From assembly GCA_016946835.1 (NCBI GenBank), contig JACVTC010000024.1:1230001-1294000 (forward strand): 64,000 bases of DNA. The letters are read 5' to 3'. Numbering within the stretch: the stretch's first letter is position 1; each line of letters begins with the position of its first letter. Made by a program: the position numbers and the translations under genes. Of the stretch, positions 31,671 to 43,049 are shown piece by piece. A model generated the notes under the pieces. The model had not been told where the DNA came from and ran no database searches. It saw only the letters and a program-made list of their open reading frames with translations. The stretch is from Neocallimastix lanati (nom. inval.). Taxonomy: Eukaryota > Neocallimastigomycota > Neocallimastigomycetes > Neocallimastigales > Neocallimastigaceae.

Positions 31671-31699
<29 letters not shown>
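28378..31699 (+). mobile_element. Young 5'-truncated non-LTR retrotransposon with intact RT and 16-bp target duplication
   Basis: The element begins abruptly at 28378 inside the endonuclease domain and ends with ttctcttccctgtct plus an approximately 27-base poly-A. An exact 16-bp repeat, aattaatagatgaata, borders it at 28362-28377 and 31700-31715. The open frame is unbroken from the truncation point (28379) to 31516. A perfect duplication, long pure poly-A and lack of stops indicate a recent insertion. Incomplete reverse transcription from the 3' end explains the missing 5' part. Confidence 0.92.
28379..31516 (+). CDS. LINE ORF2 fragment: endonuclease C-terminus, reverse transcriptase, zinc finger and C-terminal extension
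   Basis: About 1045 uninterrupted codons, without a native start because of 5' truncation (first ATG in frame 28610). Order: end of APE-type endonuclease (GISDHKPILLSC), linker SAFHCPYYIKKLSHEKH, and RT motifs NNKAPGPDGIPIEFYKALF, YRGISLINVGLKI, LAFLDLKKAYDSVP, RGVRQGCPLSPILFNLFIND and the catalytic FADD (about 29915-29926). Thumb/YLGIPF (30130) and a cysteine-histidine finger CPCCGEGNQSFEHWIFKC (about 30897-30950) follow, then a roughly 170-residue extension containing LAEFLTNAIPI and VDVVLIRHNENTG. The RT and APE endonuclease place it in the L1/Tad-like group of LINEs; the clade needs a tree. Probably not expressed alone. Confidence 0.9.
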   Translation, partial: HINKTSVCTSFYGISDHKPILLSCNKVLSDGFIRPTKVSKWSTHICKTKNSDILSHNYFSILENDLDSHYNSLTADEMVEKFINTANNIGKDIKAFIPTNLKGSAFHCPYYIKKLSHEKHIAFRNIKPYFNCENVDNYLEQFNKYEKLCKLIKKTKSKFRSARFKANIVKIGNYFLNKDFKNGWRCLKKMAKPSYSSTSLTCIKSKFGQDIISPSKQLDRWAEYYKDLASDPSGHSLNRNYWNHALRNISLRSTTWNINGPITIEDIKKTISSMKNNKAPGPDGIPIEFYKALFCNEELLESHPAAGKCLKLIFNKIWNGSFPKKWNSASIVSIPKKGDLSDCSNYRGISLINVGLKIISKIITDRISTYALSHNFIKPEQFGFRNREECISLFISVREICQRRKFQGKFTYLAFLDLKKAYDSVPIFNILTKLYHYGVRGKCFDFLCNLYTSSKARARFASMLSNEFPIKRGVRQGCPLSPILFNLFINDILNDCEKYGVNVGRKKCCGGLFADDVVLIAPSAKNLEKLLKKVHKWANLNEMTFGIEKCATMVIKPMNFQPPPDYSDPTFYLGKNDIPKVSSYVYLGIPFSDDLLLEHIISHMHFKVRKSLLSFTRFFSNKLIPIVYKKKVLQSFVISKVIYYSPLLGSNKSRTARIQTLINTGLFWCIGSFSKNGKTNTENNDYIRHNSTMSTYALSRDLSIPPIAGICAALQIKSFAKWSKSNCIIKDLIKSIPKMPYYSWTKESRTLYKKIKKFKCVKYDDIIERYWKSVSRFQGIKGQNYDSNKFSNNKAIIMLSLKYPQFNLGFSWIIRLRCGYKYNTTIAIRMGRVSEDCPKSCPCCGEGNQSFEHWIFKCDALASFRWNSLNFIDDLYVLFLRKIRAFNPLSSYDSISDFEDYINHYIYLFLLGGTLVLNELHFDSGEQRHLNELLFKGSSESPVPKIVGLAEFLTNAIPIISSSFELLFDRYCKISNLTKSVDVVLIRHNENTGLSSITTKGDSRPSSSINDESGESLVDTTLSILRMLLLNFISFLFDRKGKIPA

Positions 31700-31707
<8 letters not shown>

Positions 31708-31741
31708 GATGAATAAATAAATAAAGTTAAAGTTCGCAGCA

Positions 31742-31779
<38 letters not shown>

Positions 31780-31781
<2 letters not shown>

Positions 31782-32564
31782 GAAATCAAAAACTTAACAT
31801 TTCAATATCCTAAGTATCAGTTGGGATTCTTTTGGATTTCTCGAATTAGGTGTGATTTTGAATTTAACATTAGTATTTCCATTAAAAGAAAAATAGTCTC
31901 TGAAGATTACCCTAAATGTTGCCCTTGTTGTGGTATTAGTGTACCTAACTTTTCTTACTGGATCTTTGCCTGTAAAGAATTGGAAAATTACAGAAATAAA
32001 TCTTTACTTTTTCTAGATGATCTCTTTTTGAAGTTTGCTATGATAATTGAATAAAAATCCTTGAATGTTTCTTTAGATTCAGAAAAGGATTATAATAATA
32101 ATATTTGATAATTTATATTGAGTGCTCTTCTTGGCGGGCATTCAATATATGAAAAAATTAAAGTTAACGATGGGGAACAAAGACAATTAGTATTAATTAG
32201 TTGACATTATTTTTAAATAAAGTTAAACTTCGTCGATTGTTCCGTATTTTGTAGGGATTGCAGAGTTTCTAACAAACGTAATACCATTAATTTGTCGTGA
32301 AAGAACTGATACAGATTTGTTAGATAACACCAATACTGAAATTATTACTCGCAATAATGGACATGGTGTTATCATCGAGGAATGGGAAAAGTTAGAGGCT
32401 ATTGCTTCTTTTATAATTTTATAATATATAATATTTTATTTTATGTATTTTATTTTTATTTTTTTTTTTTTTTTTTTATATTAAAATCATGTAATTTTGT
32501 TATTATTATAAATTAAATAAAGTTATTCTCCTAGTCTAAAAAAAAAAAAAAAAAAAAAAAAAAC
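31780..32564 (+). mobile_element. 5'-truncated LINE, copy 3 (same subfamily as copy 1)
   Basis: Starts near the end of the RT and keeps a readable zinc-finger frame at 31821-32054 (LGFFWISRIRCDFEFN, CCPCCGISVPNFSYWIFACK). It closely matches copy 1 from 19085 onward but lacks about 110 bases (joining ttaatttgtcg to tgaaagaactgat near 32298). It ends tctcctagtct with a 27-base poly-A (32538-32564). Preceded by a 35-base A run. No duplication was identified. Confidence 0.75.
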
Positions 32565-32589
32565 TTTTAAATTATTAGGCTGATTCATT

Positions 32590-33242
32590 TACCTTTTAAG
32601 AGTTATACTATTCAATAATGTATTATTGACTCTTCCTCGAATATTAAAGAAAAATGATCAGTTAATAATAATGAAAAGAAATTTAATAAGAAATCTTAAA
32701 AAAAACTCAACTGTTAGTAATGTATTATCACGTGATCTATCAACAACAACAACAACAAAAAAAAAAAAGGGTTTATTTATAATTAGTTAATTTAGTTCTA
32801 ATTCACGTAGTATTAATCATTCGTGACACCAAATATTATGATAATATTTCTTTTATGTTGAGGAAGAGTGTCCAATATGCTGTCCTTGTTTTGGTAAAAG
32901 TAACATCATACCTTATTTTATGCATTGGATACTTTTATGTCATAAAATTGAAGAATTTAGGCAATACATTCATTTTGTTGATGAAATTTATGTTAACTTT
33001 TCTTTTATTGTTCATTAGAAATCATTGAACATTTCTGATGACAGAGACGAAGATTTTGATGATAATATTAACTTTAACGTACTTTGTCTCCTTCGTGGCG
33101 GAAATGCAGTATATGAAATCTTAAAAATTTACTCGTGGGAAAGAAGGCGTTTTATTAATAATATTTTTCATTCACCTTCGAGAGAGGCTTCTTTCCTTAT
33201 TTCATATCTTGTGAGACTTTCAGAATTCCTTACTAATGCTTT
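32590..33242 (+). mobile_element. Decayed LINE 3' region, copy 4
   Basis: Contains VLSRDLST (about 32725-32750, cf. ALSRDLSIPP of the intact ORF), a finger EECPICCPCFGK...MHWILLC (32862-32945), and an open tail from 33025 (LLRGGNAVYEI, VRLSEFLTNAL) with an ACA run inserted at 32741-32755. It ends without poly-A, fused directly to copy 5. Confidence 0.65.
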
Positions 33243-35556
33243 AGTTGGTGACTTTAACATGTCATTATACAAATTATTTACATACACATGTACTTTCCTG
33301 ACTGGGCTGTTGCTAACCTAATTGGTAATACCTTTATTTATGTAAAAGGTCACAAATCTTCTTGAATTGATTATAATCCTGTAATTGTCTTTTATATCAA
33401 ATATTCTTTTATTAATGCTAAAAATCAATCAAATAAAAAAAAATAGTATTACTGTTGAATTTCACAAAACAATATTTTGCGATATGGAGTTAGAGGAAAG
33501 TACACTAGTGCTAAAAAATGATCATGAAATTCTATTTATTGAAAATAACAAAAATTACTGGGGAGGTTTATTTGTAGATGATATTGTTTTAATTGCTCTC
33601 AATAAAAAGAATATAATTTCACTTCTGTAACGTTTTTAAGTGGGCTGACAAGAGCGAGATGTTATTTGGAATAAACAAATGTGTACTATGGTAATTAAGC
33701 TTCATGACTTTGTTAAAATTTTTTTTTTTTTGAAGTTTATATATACTCTACTCCTAAGGCTTCATGTTATATTTATCTCGGAATTCCATTCGGCGATGAT
33801 CCATCACTTCAACTAGTTATATCTAATATACAGGCTAAAGTTAGGAAGACATTATTTTCATTTTTCAATTTTCTTACTAATAACAAAGTACCTTTATCTT
33901 TTAAAAAATATATTTTATAGTCATATATTATCAGTAAAGCCCTTTGCTATTCTCCTCTGTTTGGTTCCAATATAATTCGTAATAGAAATATCTAATATTT
34001 AATTAATACTAGTGTGTCATGATATCTTGGCTCATCTCATAATATTAATGAAGAAATCAATAAATTAAGGAATATATTATCTTTTAAAAGTTTCATTAAA
34101 AGGATTTCTATTATTAGCATTTATGCCCTTCTCAAGACCTTCATATTTTCCAAATTACTGGTTTCTGTGTGTTAATGTAAACTTAGTTCTTATGTGAGTG
34201 GATAAAATCTAATTGCATCATTAAAAATCTTACTGAAGATATTCCTACTATATGCAAATATGCATGGTTTAAGAATCTTGTATTCTCTATAGAAAAATCA
34301 AGAAAAAAAATATCAAAAAGCTAAGTGATATTATTGAGGGATGTTAATATGATATTGCCACAAAACAAGGTCTTAAAGGAATTAACTATGATAAATCTAA
34401 ATTCTTTCACACAAAAAATTTTATTCAATCTTAGTTTTAAATACTCTAAGCTTAGTATAGATTAAATCTGATGTTATGTTTAAGATGTGAATATAAATAT
34501 AATATCACTATGACTTTTGAAGTGGTGGAGTTATAGAAAATTGTTCCAAATGTTGTCCACGTTGTGATAGAGGTGATTAGTCATTTATCCACTGGATACT
34601 TAAATGTTCCATTTTTTCTAATGCTACATCGAGATTATTTTGTAAAATAAGAAAAATACTTTTATTTTCTTCCTATTCATCTATTTTAGATTGTGAAAAG
34701 CAAATTAATGAATAAATTTTTTTAATGTTTCTTATTTATGGAACTTTAGTTTGAGATAAGCTACAATTTAATACTTTAGAACAAAGACATTTAAAAGAAC
34801 TTCGATAAAATAGTTATGAATCTAATGTTCTGTATATAGTTAGTCTTGTAGATTATCTTACTAGCACTGTAATAGTTGTAAGGGTTTTTTATTATATCAA
34901 TCAAAGAGTAATTCAAGAGAGTTACTAACCACTAATACAGTGCTAGTAAGATAATCTACAAGACTAACTATATACAGAATATTAGATCCATAACTAGTTG
35001 TAAGGGTTTTTTATTATACCAATCAAAGAGTAATTCAAGAGAGTTACTAACCACTAAGAAAGTCAACGTCGAACCGATATGACAAAGAAGAAACCTCTAT
35101 TACTAGTCCTTGTAGTATATCTTACACAATTAGTAATAATTGTTCATCACACAACAAATTTATGGTAATTGAATCTCCTGATAAAATTTTATGTAGTTCA
35201 AGGAAGAGTTTAGTAGTCACCACACTATTTACTTTATAGACGTTACTTCATTGTTTTATTTTATAAAATATTCTTGGTTGAAATGATTTTGATTCAATTC
35301 ATAATACTTTTAAATTTTCTTATTACTTTAATTGTATTAAATTAACTTTATTTTTTATTAAAGCTTATTTTTAATACTTTTTTATTTGATATATTATAAT
35401 ATATGTTTTTTTTTTTTTTTTTTTTATCTTAATATATTTATAATGTATTTTCTTCTTTTATAATGTATACAATGTATTTATATTTTAATAATTTATAAAT
35501 AAAGCAATGGAAGTGCATTCTCTTCCTAGTCTAAAAAAAAAAAAAAAAAAAAAAAA
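33243..35556 (+). mobile_element. Rearranged LINE, copy 5
   Basis: Begins with endonuclease motif LVGDFNMS fused in frame to the tail of copy 4. It passes through an endonuclease remnant (IGNTFIYVKGHKSS) and then, after loss of most of the RT, resumes at GGLFVDDIVLIAL (33560-33600; FADD to FVDD). It continues with thumb (CYIYLGIPFGDD near 33765), finger (CSKCCPRCDRG near 34540) and tail, ending attctcttcctagtct plus poly-A (35534-35556). Many stops. It carries an inverted plus direct duplication (34811-35057). Confidence 0.7.
34811..35057. repeat. Compound inverted and direct duplication (A-B-A'-B) in LINE copy 5
   Basis: Arm A (34811-34871) is the reverse complement of 34936-34996 over 61 bp with two mismatches. 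Segment B (34873-34935) is repeated directly at 34995-35057 with one mismatch. The order is therefore A, B, A inverted, B. The reading frame of the tail resumes after the second B. Confidence 0.9.
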
Positions 35557-37303
35557 GATCGTAATTATTAATGGGAAGAGTAGTGGCCGTTTTGTTCTTA
35601 AAACACACATAACATGGTTTTTTAATATATTGTATTTTCATGAATTTTTTTTTAATATATATTATTAAATAAAGTTTCTTAATGTATTTAAAAAAAAAAA
35701 AAAAATTCTTGAAAGAATATGGAAAATCATACAATCTACTTTACAGAAATTTCTTCTTTATCTTGTTTTATTAATTTTTTTTTTAATTCTACAGACATCC
35801 GCTCTAGTTTAAAAAAAAAATTATGATTAAATTCTCATTATAATAATATAATTACATTAAAAAATTCGTTATATTTTTAAAATATTGTATTAATCTACTT
35901 CAAAAATAATTTAAATAAAACAAAATTATAAGAATTTAAATTATTTTTATATATTATATATATAATTATATTTTATTTATCTTTATAATGTATCATTTTT
36001 AATGTAATTTTTATTTTAAATAAAAATGTATATATATATTGATAAATAAATTTCCTAAATAAATAAAAATATATATTAGTTTTAAACTAAAATGATGAAA
36101 ATATTTATACATTAATTTATATATATCCAGAAATAAGATATATAAAAATAATGAAAATTTAATATAAATAAAAACAAAATAATTTTATATAAATATTAAA
36201 GTTTAATTTTAGTAAATAAGAAAATTTTAATATTTAGTATAGTAATAATTAAAAATAAATTATTGATTAATTAATATATGGTGAACAACGTGTAGTTTTG
36301 TACAGTACATTCTAATCCTTTTCTTGAGTTTTTATAAATTTATTTTAAAATCATCCATTTTTTTTTTTTTTTTTTTAAATTTAATTATAATTATTGAAAA
36401 TATAAATTACAAATGTTAATAATTACTTAATATGATTGGTTTAGTTAAACTTGCTTTTAATTAAGCAAAATAATGTTATACAAAGCAAATTTAACTAATT
36501 TCTTTTTTATAATTAATATGTTAATTTTAATCTAAAATTAAAAAGTTATATGTTATTTAACTATAAATCATATTTAAATTAGTTTTTACTTAACAATAAA
36601 TCGTATTTCAAATAAAATTTTTTTTTATGTAATATTGTAGGACGAATTTGATTATTAATGATAATTGTTTTTTTATTCTGTCATCTCTATTTTAATTTTT
36701 TTTTTTTTTTTATTTTGTTCCAAAAATATTATAATAGATTGTTAAAAGTTGAAATAAATAATATATTTATACCTGTTATATATATATAAATTTATTTATT
36801 TTATTTTATTTTTTTTTTATAATTTTTATTATTTTTATATTAGTAGATATTATTTAATATATTAATATATTTAATATATTAACCAATTCTATGATCTAAT
36901 TTAAAAAATTTCATCTTAATATATTTAAAATATATTAAAAATATAAAAAATATTTAGTTTAATTTAATATTTGGTATGCAAATTTATTAGATTGTTTCTA
37001 ATTTTACTTCTTGATATTAAATTATATATTAAAAAATTTATAAAAATAATAGCAGAACTAAAACAATAATAAATATTGAATAATTTAAAAAAAGCATGCA
37101 TAATTGTATTTTTTTTATTAAATATATATATATATATGGTTAAAAATAAAATCAAATTTATTTATAAATATATTAAAACTATGAAAAAATATAAAAAAAT
37201 ATATATATTATTTATTTGTTAAATTTAGGGTTAAGAAAATAAAATTAACTTGAAATATAAGATAAAATATAAAATAAAGTAATATAAAAAATAAAATAAA
37301 AAA

Positions 37304-37357
<54 letters not shown>

Positions 37358-37842
37358 AGAAAAATATATTATTGCTAAGAATTCATACTTTTTCCCTTCC
37401 TAATTATAATGTAAGAAATTCATAGATTATATTAATAATATATATATTTATTACTATAAAAAATAAATTTTTTATTAAATAATTTTTCTTATATATATAT
37501 TTTTTAAATTTATTTATAATTTTATTTTTGAAATTTATAAAAATTTATATAAATTATATAATAGAATTCCTTAAAAACATAAAGACAGTAATTTATAATT
37601 AGTATCAGTTTTTTTACAGGAACATATTTAGATATTATTTCAATAATAAATGAATAAATGAAAATTATTATAATTTAAAATTTCAAATTTATTATAATAA
37701 TTATTTCTAATATTTATTAACAAAACATTTGAAAAACAATATTAGTACTATATGTTTTATGATAATAATAATAAAAATAAACTAAAATAAAATTTGTAAT
37801 ATCCTATTTAAAATAATAAAAAAAAAAGAATAATAATCAAAA
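35557..37842. other. AT-rich spacer
   Basis: No gene recognised. Homopolymers (for example a T run at 37313-37347), TA-rich stretches, and the upstream region of the PNPO-like gene. The short open frames here are Phe/Ile/Tyr/Lys-rich and look random. Confidence 0.75.
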
Positions 37843-39117
37843 ATGTCGGAAAATGTACCTTGGAGTGAATATTTACAAAAGAGTTTACATTACAACTCTA
37901 TAAACAGTAACAAGGAACCAGGTATAATTAATTAAATTTTGATTTTTGAAAATATTTTTAGTACAAAGAATATTTATATATATCATGACAATTGAATAAA
38001 TCAATATTTAAATTATTTATTTAATTTTTGATTAAAAAATTTTAATAATAGTTAGAATTATGCTTTCGTCAGTAAAAAATGGTGTTCCCAAAGTACAACA
38101 AATTGTATATCAAAATTTATTAAGTGCTGACCAAAGAGTACTTATTTTTTCTGGTGCTACTCGTAATGCTGATTTAATGTCAGTTGTTAAAAGTTCCAAT
38201 TCAACTCATGTTATTTATTGGTAAAAATGCTTAATTTTCTTATAATATGCATATATTACATTTATTATTAATAAATATGAGTTATTTAAAGATAATAATA
38301 ATAATAATAATAAAAGTAATAATTATAAAATTATTAATAATTATAAATTGTATAAATTAATAGGGATATGCCGAAAACAAAGGAAACATATATATTAACT
38401 GGTCGTATATATATTGTTGCTGCTCCAGCTTTATCATATCGCTTTGGTACTCCACCACGTCGTATAAATATCCAAACAGATAAATCAGCTGAAGAGTTCT
38501 GGGAAGATGAAAGAATTAGAATTTGGCAAAAAATTTCTTCTGAGTATAGAGCATCTTTTACATGGCCAGAACCAGGTATTCCATCTGTTTCACAACTTGG
38601 GAATGGTGAAGGTTCATGGTCAGTTTATGATTCTAACACAATTAAAGTTCCAGCTGTTTCTAACATAGATATTGGTTATAAATATAAAACACTTGATGCT
38701 ATTAAGGAAACTAGTTTACATAAAAGTGGCTCTATTGTTTCATCAGCCACTTCCTCTCCGTCTGTAAGTATATTATGTATAGTTTTATTAAATATAGTTA
38801 AAAAAAAAATTTAATAGTTATTTGTATAGATGATTTTTATGAAGTATATAAATTATAAAAATTATAATTAAAATATTAATTTAAATTTGGAATATTTCAA
38901 AATATACTAAAATTAAATAAAGATTAAATCATTTGGTGGAAGAAATAATAATTCTGAAATTGAAACTATTCATAATTCAGCACTGGATAACTTTTGCTTA
39001 TTAATTTTCAAAGTTACTGATGTTGACTACACTCAACGAGGAATATTCCCTCCATCTCGTATAATATTTAGTTCCAAGAATGGAAATGATTGGAAATATG
39101 AGAATGTTAATGCATAA
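37843..39117 (+). CDS. PNPO-like FMN-binding split-barrel protein (Alr4036-type)
   Basis: Exons 37843-37921, 38052-38220, 38364-38763 and 38923-39117 join in frame (GT-AG) to 280 residues. Features typical of the pyridoxamine-phosphate-oxidase-like Alr4036 family appear in order: TPWSEYL-like start (VPWSEYLQKSL), a first strand region ending THVIYWDMPKTKETY, the stretch RFGTPPRRIN...EEFWEDERIRIWQKISSEYRA, FTWPEPGIP, and a C-terminal DNFCLLIFKVTDVDY...GNDWKYENVNA. Such proteins bind FMN; whether this one is a true pyridoxal-phosphate-forming oxidase is unknown, since classical PNPO substrate motifs are not evident. Its downstream neighbour on the same strand is prefoldin subunit 4, about 650 bases away. 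Confidence 0.8.
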
Positions 39118-39769
39118 AGTTAATTAAATATATTTATAAGTAACTTATTTGGAAAATTAAATATATTTATATATGTCTTTTTTTTTTTTTTTTTTTTTCT
39201 TATTTTAATATTAAAGCCTAAGATATTAATTGAAAGAATCAAGTCAGTTAAAATGAAAGTTAAAATAAAACAAAAACTTTTTTTTTTTTTTTTTTTAAAA
39301 TAAAGAATCAGTTCAATTAGTATAAAAACAAAAAAAGAAAACCAAAATAGAAAATAAAATTAAAAATAAAATTGTAATATTTATTTAAAATAAACAAATA
39401 TAAATATTTAAAAACTTTTTCTATTATTAACTAAATCAAAAAGAAATATATAAATATATTTATTTTAAAATAATAATAGGATTAATATTAATTAAAAAAT
39501 AAATATTTTTTTAATTAAATAATGTTTAATAATGTAAAAAATAATTAAAAAAAATATATATAAATATTTAAAAAATGAATGAATAAATAAGTAAATAAGT
39601 AAATAAATTTTAATAAAAATAAAATTTAGATTATTAATAATTATACCATAGATTAATTTTTAGTTTAAAATATTAATTTTTTTTTATTTTTTTTATTTTT
39701 TATTTTTTTTATTTTTTATTTTTTAATTTAATTATAGAAACTTTTTTTATATTATAAAAGTAAATCAGT
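39118..39769. other. Intergenic spacer between the PNPO-like gene and prefoldin gene
   Basis: 3' UTR followed by AT-rich DNA with poly-T runs (39179-39199, 39279-39296). Nothing else seen. Confidence 0.7.
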
Positions 39770-40000
39770 ATGCGTTTAGTAAGTATTCTTTTTAGAACTA
39801 TTAATCTATAAATATAAATGTTAGCAATAATATATAGGAAATAGTTATACATTCTTTAGTTTAAATAATAGAAAATTTATGCATGTTAAATACATTTATT
39901 GAATACATTAATTCATTTAAATCTAAAATGAATTAGAGGATGAAAATAAAATTAGTTTTTAATAATTTAATATAAAATTATTGAAGATTTTGAAAATTCT

Positions 40001-40073
<73 letters not shown>

Positions 40074-40740
40074 AAAATATATGAAATTAAATATTCAACA
40101 AATATAATAATAGAATAAATTGATATTAAAATATAATATTTAATCATTTAATGAATGAATCATTAAATAAATATTTAAATCATTTTATTATATGTATCAA
40201 ATATAAATTATTTATATCTCTCTCTCTATATGTATATAATTTTTATAAAAATAGTTAAACGAAAGTGAAGAAGTAGATGTTGAGGTTAATTGGGAAGATC
40301 AACAAAACATCAATCTTTTCAGTACTTTAAATATTAAATTAGAAAATTATGAAGCAGAATTTGAAAAAGTCAAGGTATAATGAAAAATTATGTTTATAAT
40401 TATTTTTTTTACTTTTTTTATTTTCTTTTATTTATATGTTTTAAATGGTAGAACTTTAAAGAAAATACAATATTTAATTTAATTTTTTTACTTTACTTTA
40501 TTTTATTTTTTTTTTATTTATATTTTTTAAATGGTAGAAATTTAATGAAAATACAATATTTAATTTAATTAATTTTAATAAAAATATTATAATAAAATAT
40601 ATAAAAATATTTAATATAAAATAGAAAGAGAAGGAATACATGGATGATCTTCAACAAGAAATTGAACAATTAGAACTTTTATCTGAAGATGAGAATGAAA
40701 AAGTCAAGTAAATATAATTATTACTATATATATATATAAC

Positions 40741-40772
<32 letters not shown>

Positions 40773-41172
40773 TTTTAAATATTTTAATAATAGGAAATCT
40801 ATTATTTAAAATTTATAATTTTATATATGTATTTTAATATTAATTTATTTTTTATTATAAAATTTAATATAACAGGTTTCTTATTGGTGATGCCTTTGTT
40901 GAAATTACCATTCCAGAATGTCAAGAATTAATTGAAGAAAAATTAGCAATTTTTGAAAAACAATTAGATGATTATCAAACAAAAATTGATGATGCAAATG
41001 AGCAAATGGCAAAACTTAAGGCTATATTATACGGAAAATTCGGTATGATTTAAAATATCTTTAATAAAAATATTTAAATTAATGCATTATTAATTTTTTA
41101 TTATTTTTTTATTTATTTTTAAAATTAATTTATACATCATTAGGAAAATCTATTAATCTTGAAAAGGATTAA
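39770..41172 (+). CDS. PFDN4: Prefoldin subunit 4
   Basis: A subunit of the hexameric prefoldin co-chaperone that passes unfolded actin and tubulin to the CCT chaperonin. Proposed exons 39770-39778, 40255-40374, 40625-40707, 40876-41042 and 41144-41172 give 135 residues, matching the usual length (human 134). Motifs: VEVNWEDQQNINLFSTLN (family: V-T-F-E-D-Q-Q-K-I-N-x-F), FLIGDAFVEITIPECQE, and the end AILYGKFGKSINLEKD (family: LYAKFGxxINLE). Long helices before and after the GDAF hairpin form the coiled-coil tentacle. The first exon is only nine coding bases (ATGCGTTTA, before GTAAGT), chosen because it supplies an ATG in phase; the remaining exons are secure. Confidence 0.92.
40430..40570. 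repeat. Tandem duplication (period about 86) in a PFDN4 intron
   Basis: The stretch aaatggtagaa...gaaaatacaatatttaattt occurs at about 40443-40490 and again at about 40529-40572, inside the second intron. Confidence 0.75.
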
Positions 41173-41509
41173 ATTATGAATGTTAACCAGATTATAATAA
41201 TAATTATGAATATTAAGATATACATTTCATTTAAAAATTATCAATAATAATTTTTTTTTTTTTTTTGTTTTTATTTTAGAATTACAAATGTTAAAAATTA
41301 AATAATAATAATAATATATATAAAAAAAAAAGAAAAAAAATAAATATAATTAAAAAATCAGATATAAAATCAAATCCAAGCCAAATCAAACCAAAAATAA
41401 AAAAAATATTACTAAATAACAGTTAATAATGATAATATATGAAATATATAATTAATAATTTTATTTAAAAATTATTAAAATTTGCAAATAATAATCTTTA
41501 AAAAAAAAT

Positions 41510-41553
<44 letters not shown>

Positions 41554-42237
41554 TAAAAATATAATAAAAATAATAAAGTTTTTATTTATGTTTTATTTCA
41601 TTTATTTTTATTTTATTTTATGTTATTAAATTGTATATATATAATAATATATTTAAATATATATATTTTTTGAATTGAGAATATATTTTCAAGTAATAAA
41701 ATATAATATTATTGAACAATTATGAAATTCAATTATTTTTATTGAAAATAAAAAATATATTTATATCAATTTGTAATTTTGACTAATAATTTATAGAATA
41801 TAATATTTGCTTATTTATTTATTTATTATATTTATTATAGTATTAATATAAATATATATATATATCTATCTAACAATTTAATATAGAGATACTTTTATAT
41901 TAAATTAATAAAAAACTAATTTTAAGATATCTCTAAATTATATTTTTATGTATAAAGTAATTCCATTATAATATATTTTATTTCATGAAATAAATGATAG
42001 AAAATTGGTTTCTTTAAAAAATTAAAATAAAAAAATGAGAATAATGCTTTAAACATATATTTATATTTATATATATTATATGACTAGTAAGTATTTTGAA
42101 ATATAAAAATTTAATAATAATATTTTTGTTTAATTAATAATATAAACTTCAGATTTCTTTTAATTATTTTTTATTTAATTATATATATATAAATATAAAT
42201 ATTTTATCCTATAAATATAAACATATATATTTTGGTG

Positions 42238-42276
<39 letters not shown>

Positions 42277-42414
42277 ATTTTAAATAAATAAACTTTCAAA
42301 ATTAAATTTATATTTTTATATACTATATAATAATAATAATCAAAAAATATATACACAAGTATTAAATTTCATTTTTTTATAAATAATTTTAAATATTCAA
42401 TTTAATACATAAAA
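41173..42414. other. Convergent spacer between PFDN4 (+) and the GATA gene (-)
   Basis: Both genes end here. Contains an (ATA)n run (41512-41550), TA-rich DNA and an A run at 42247-42273. No gene recognised. Confidence 0.75.
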
Positions 42415-43005
42415 TTATTTGCATGGCCTATTGCTTTTATGTTGTTTAAAAAATAAACCACATGCATTACCTATATTAATTAAGTTATAAATAAATTTAT
42501 TAATATTAAATATTTATAATTAATTTATATTAATTGAAAAATTAAATATTTACATAAAGTTTGACCGTTTAAACCTTTTCTCCATGTTGGGGATTTTTCC
42601 ACTTTGCAATTTGCACAAATATGTTTAATAATGTTATTATCTTTAAAAACTTTAGTAAATCCATTTTCTAACTTTTCAAACGGTCTAGATTTATTATTTT
42701 GTTTTTCATATAATCCACATGCTATTTATTATTTATTTCATTTAAAAAAAAAATATTTAATATAAATATATACAAATATATAAATAAATATATAAATATA
42801 TAAATATTTTATATATATATATAAAAATATAAAAATAAAAAATAAAATAATAATATTAAAATAAAATAATAATATTAAAATAAAATAATAATATTAAAAT
42901 AAAATAATAATATTAAAATAAAATAATAATATTAAAATAAAATAATAATAAAATAATAAAATAATAATAATATAATAAAATAATACAACAATAATAATAA
43001 TTATG

Positions 43006-43049
<44 letters not shown>

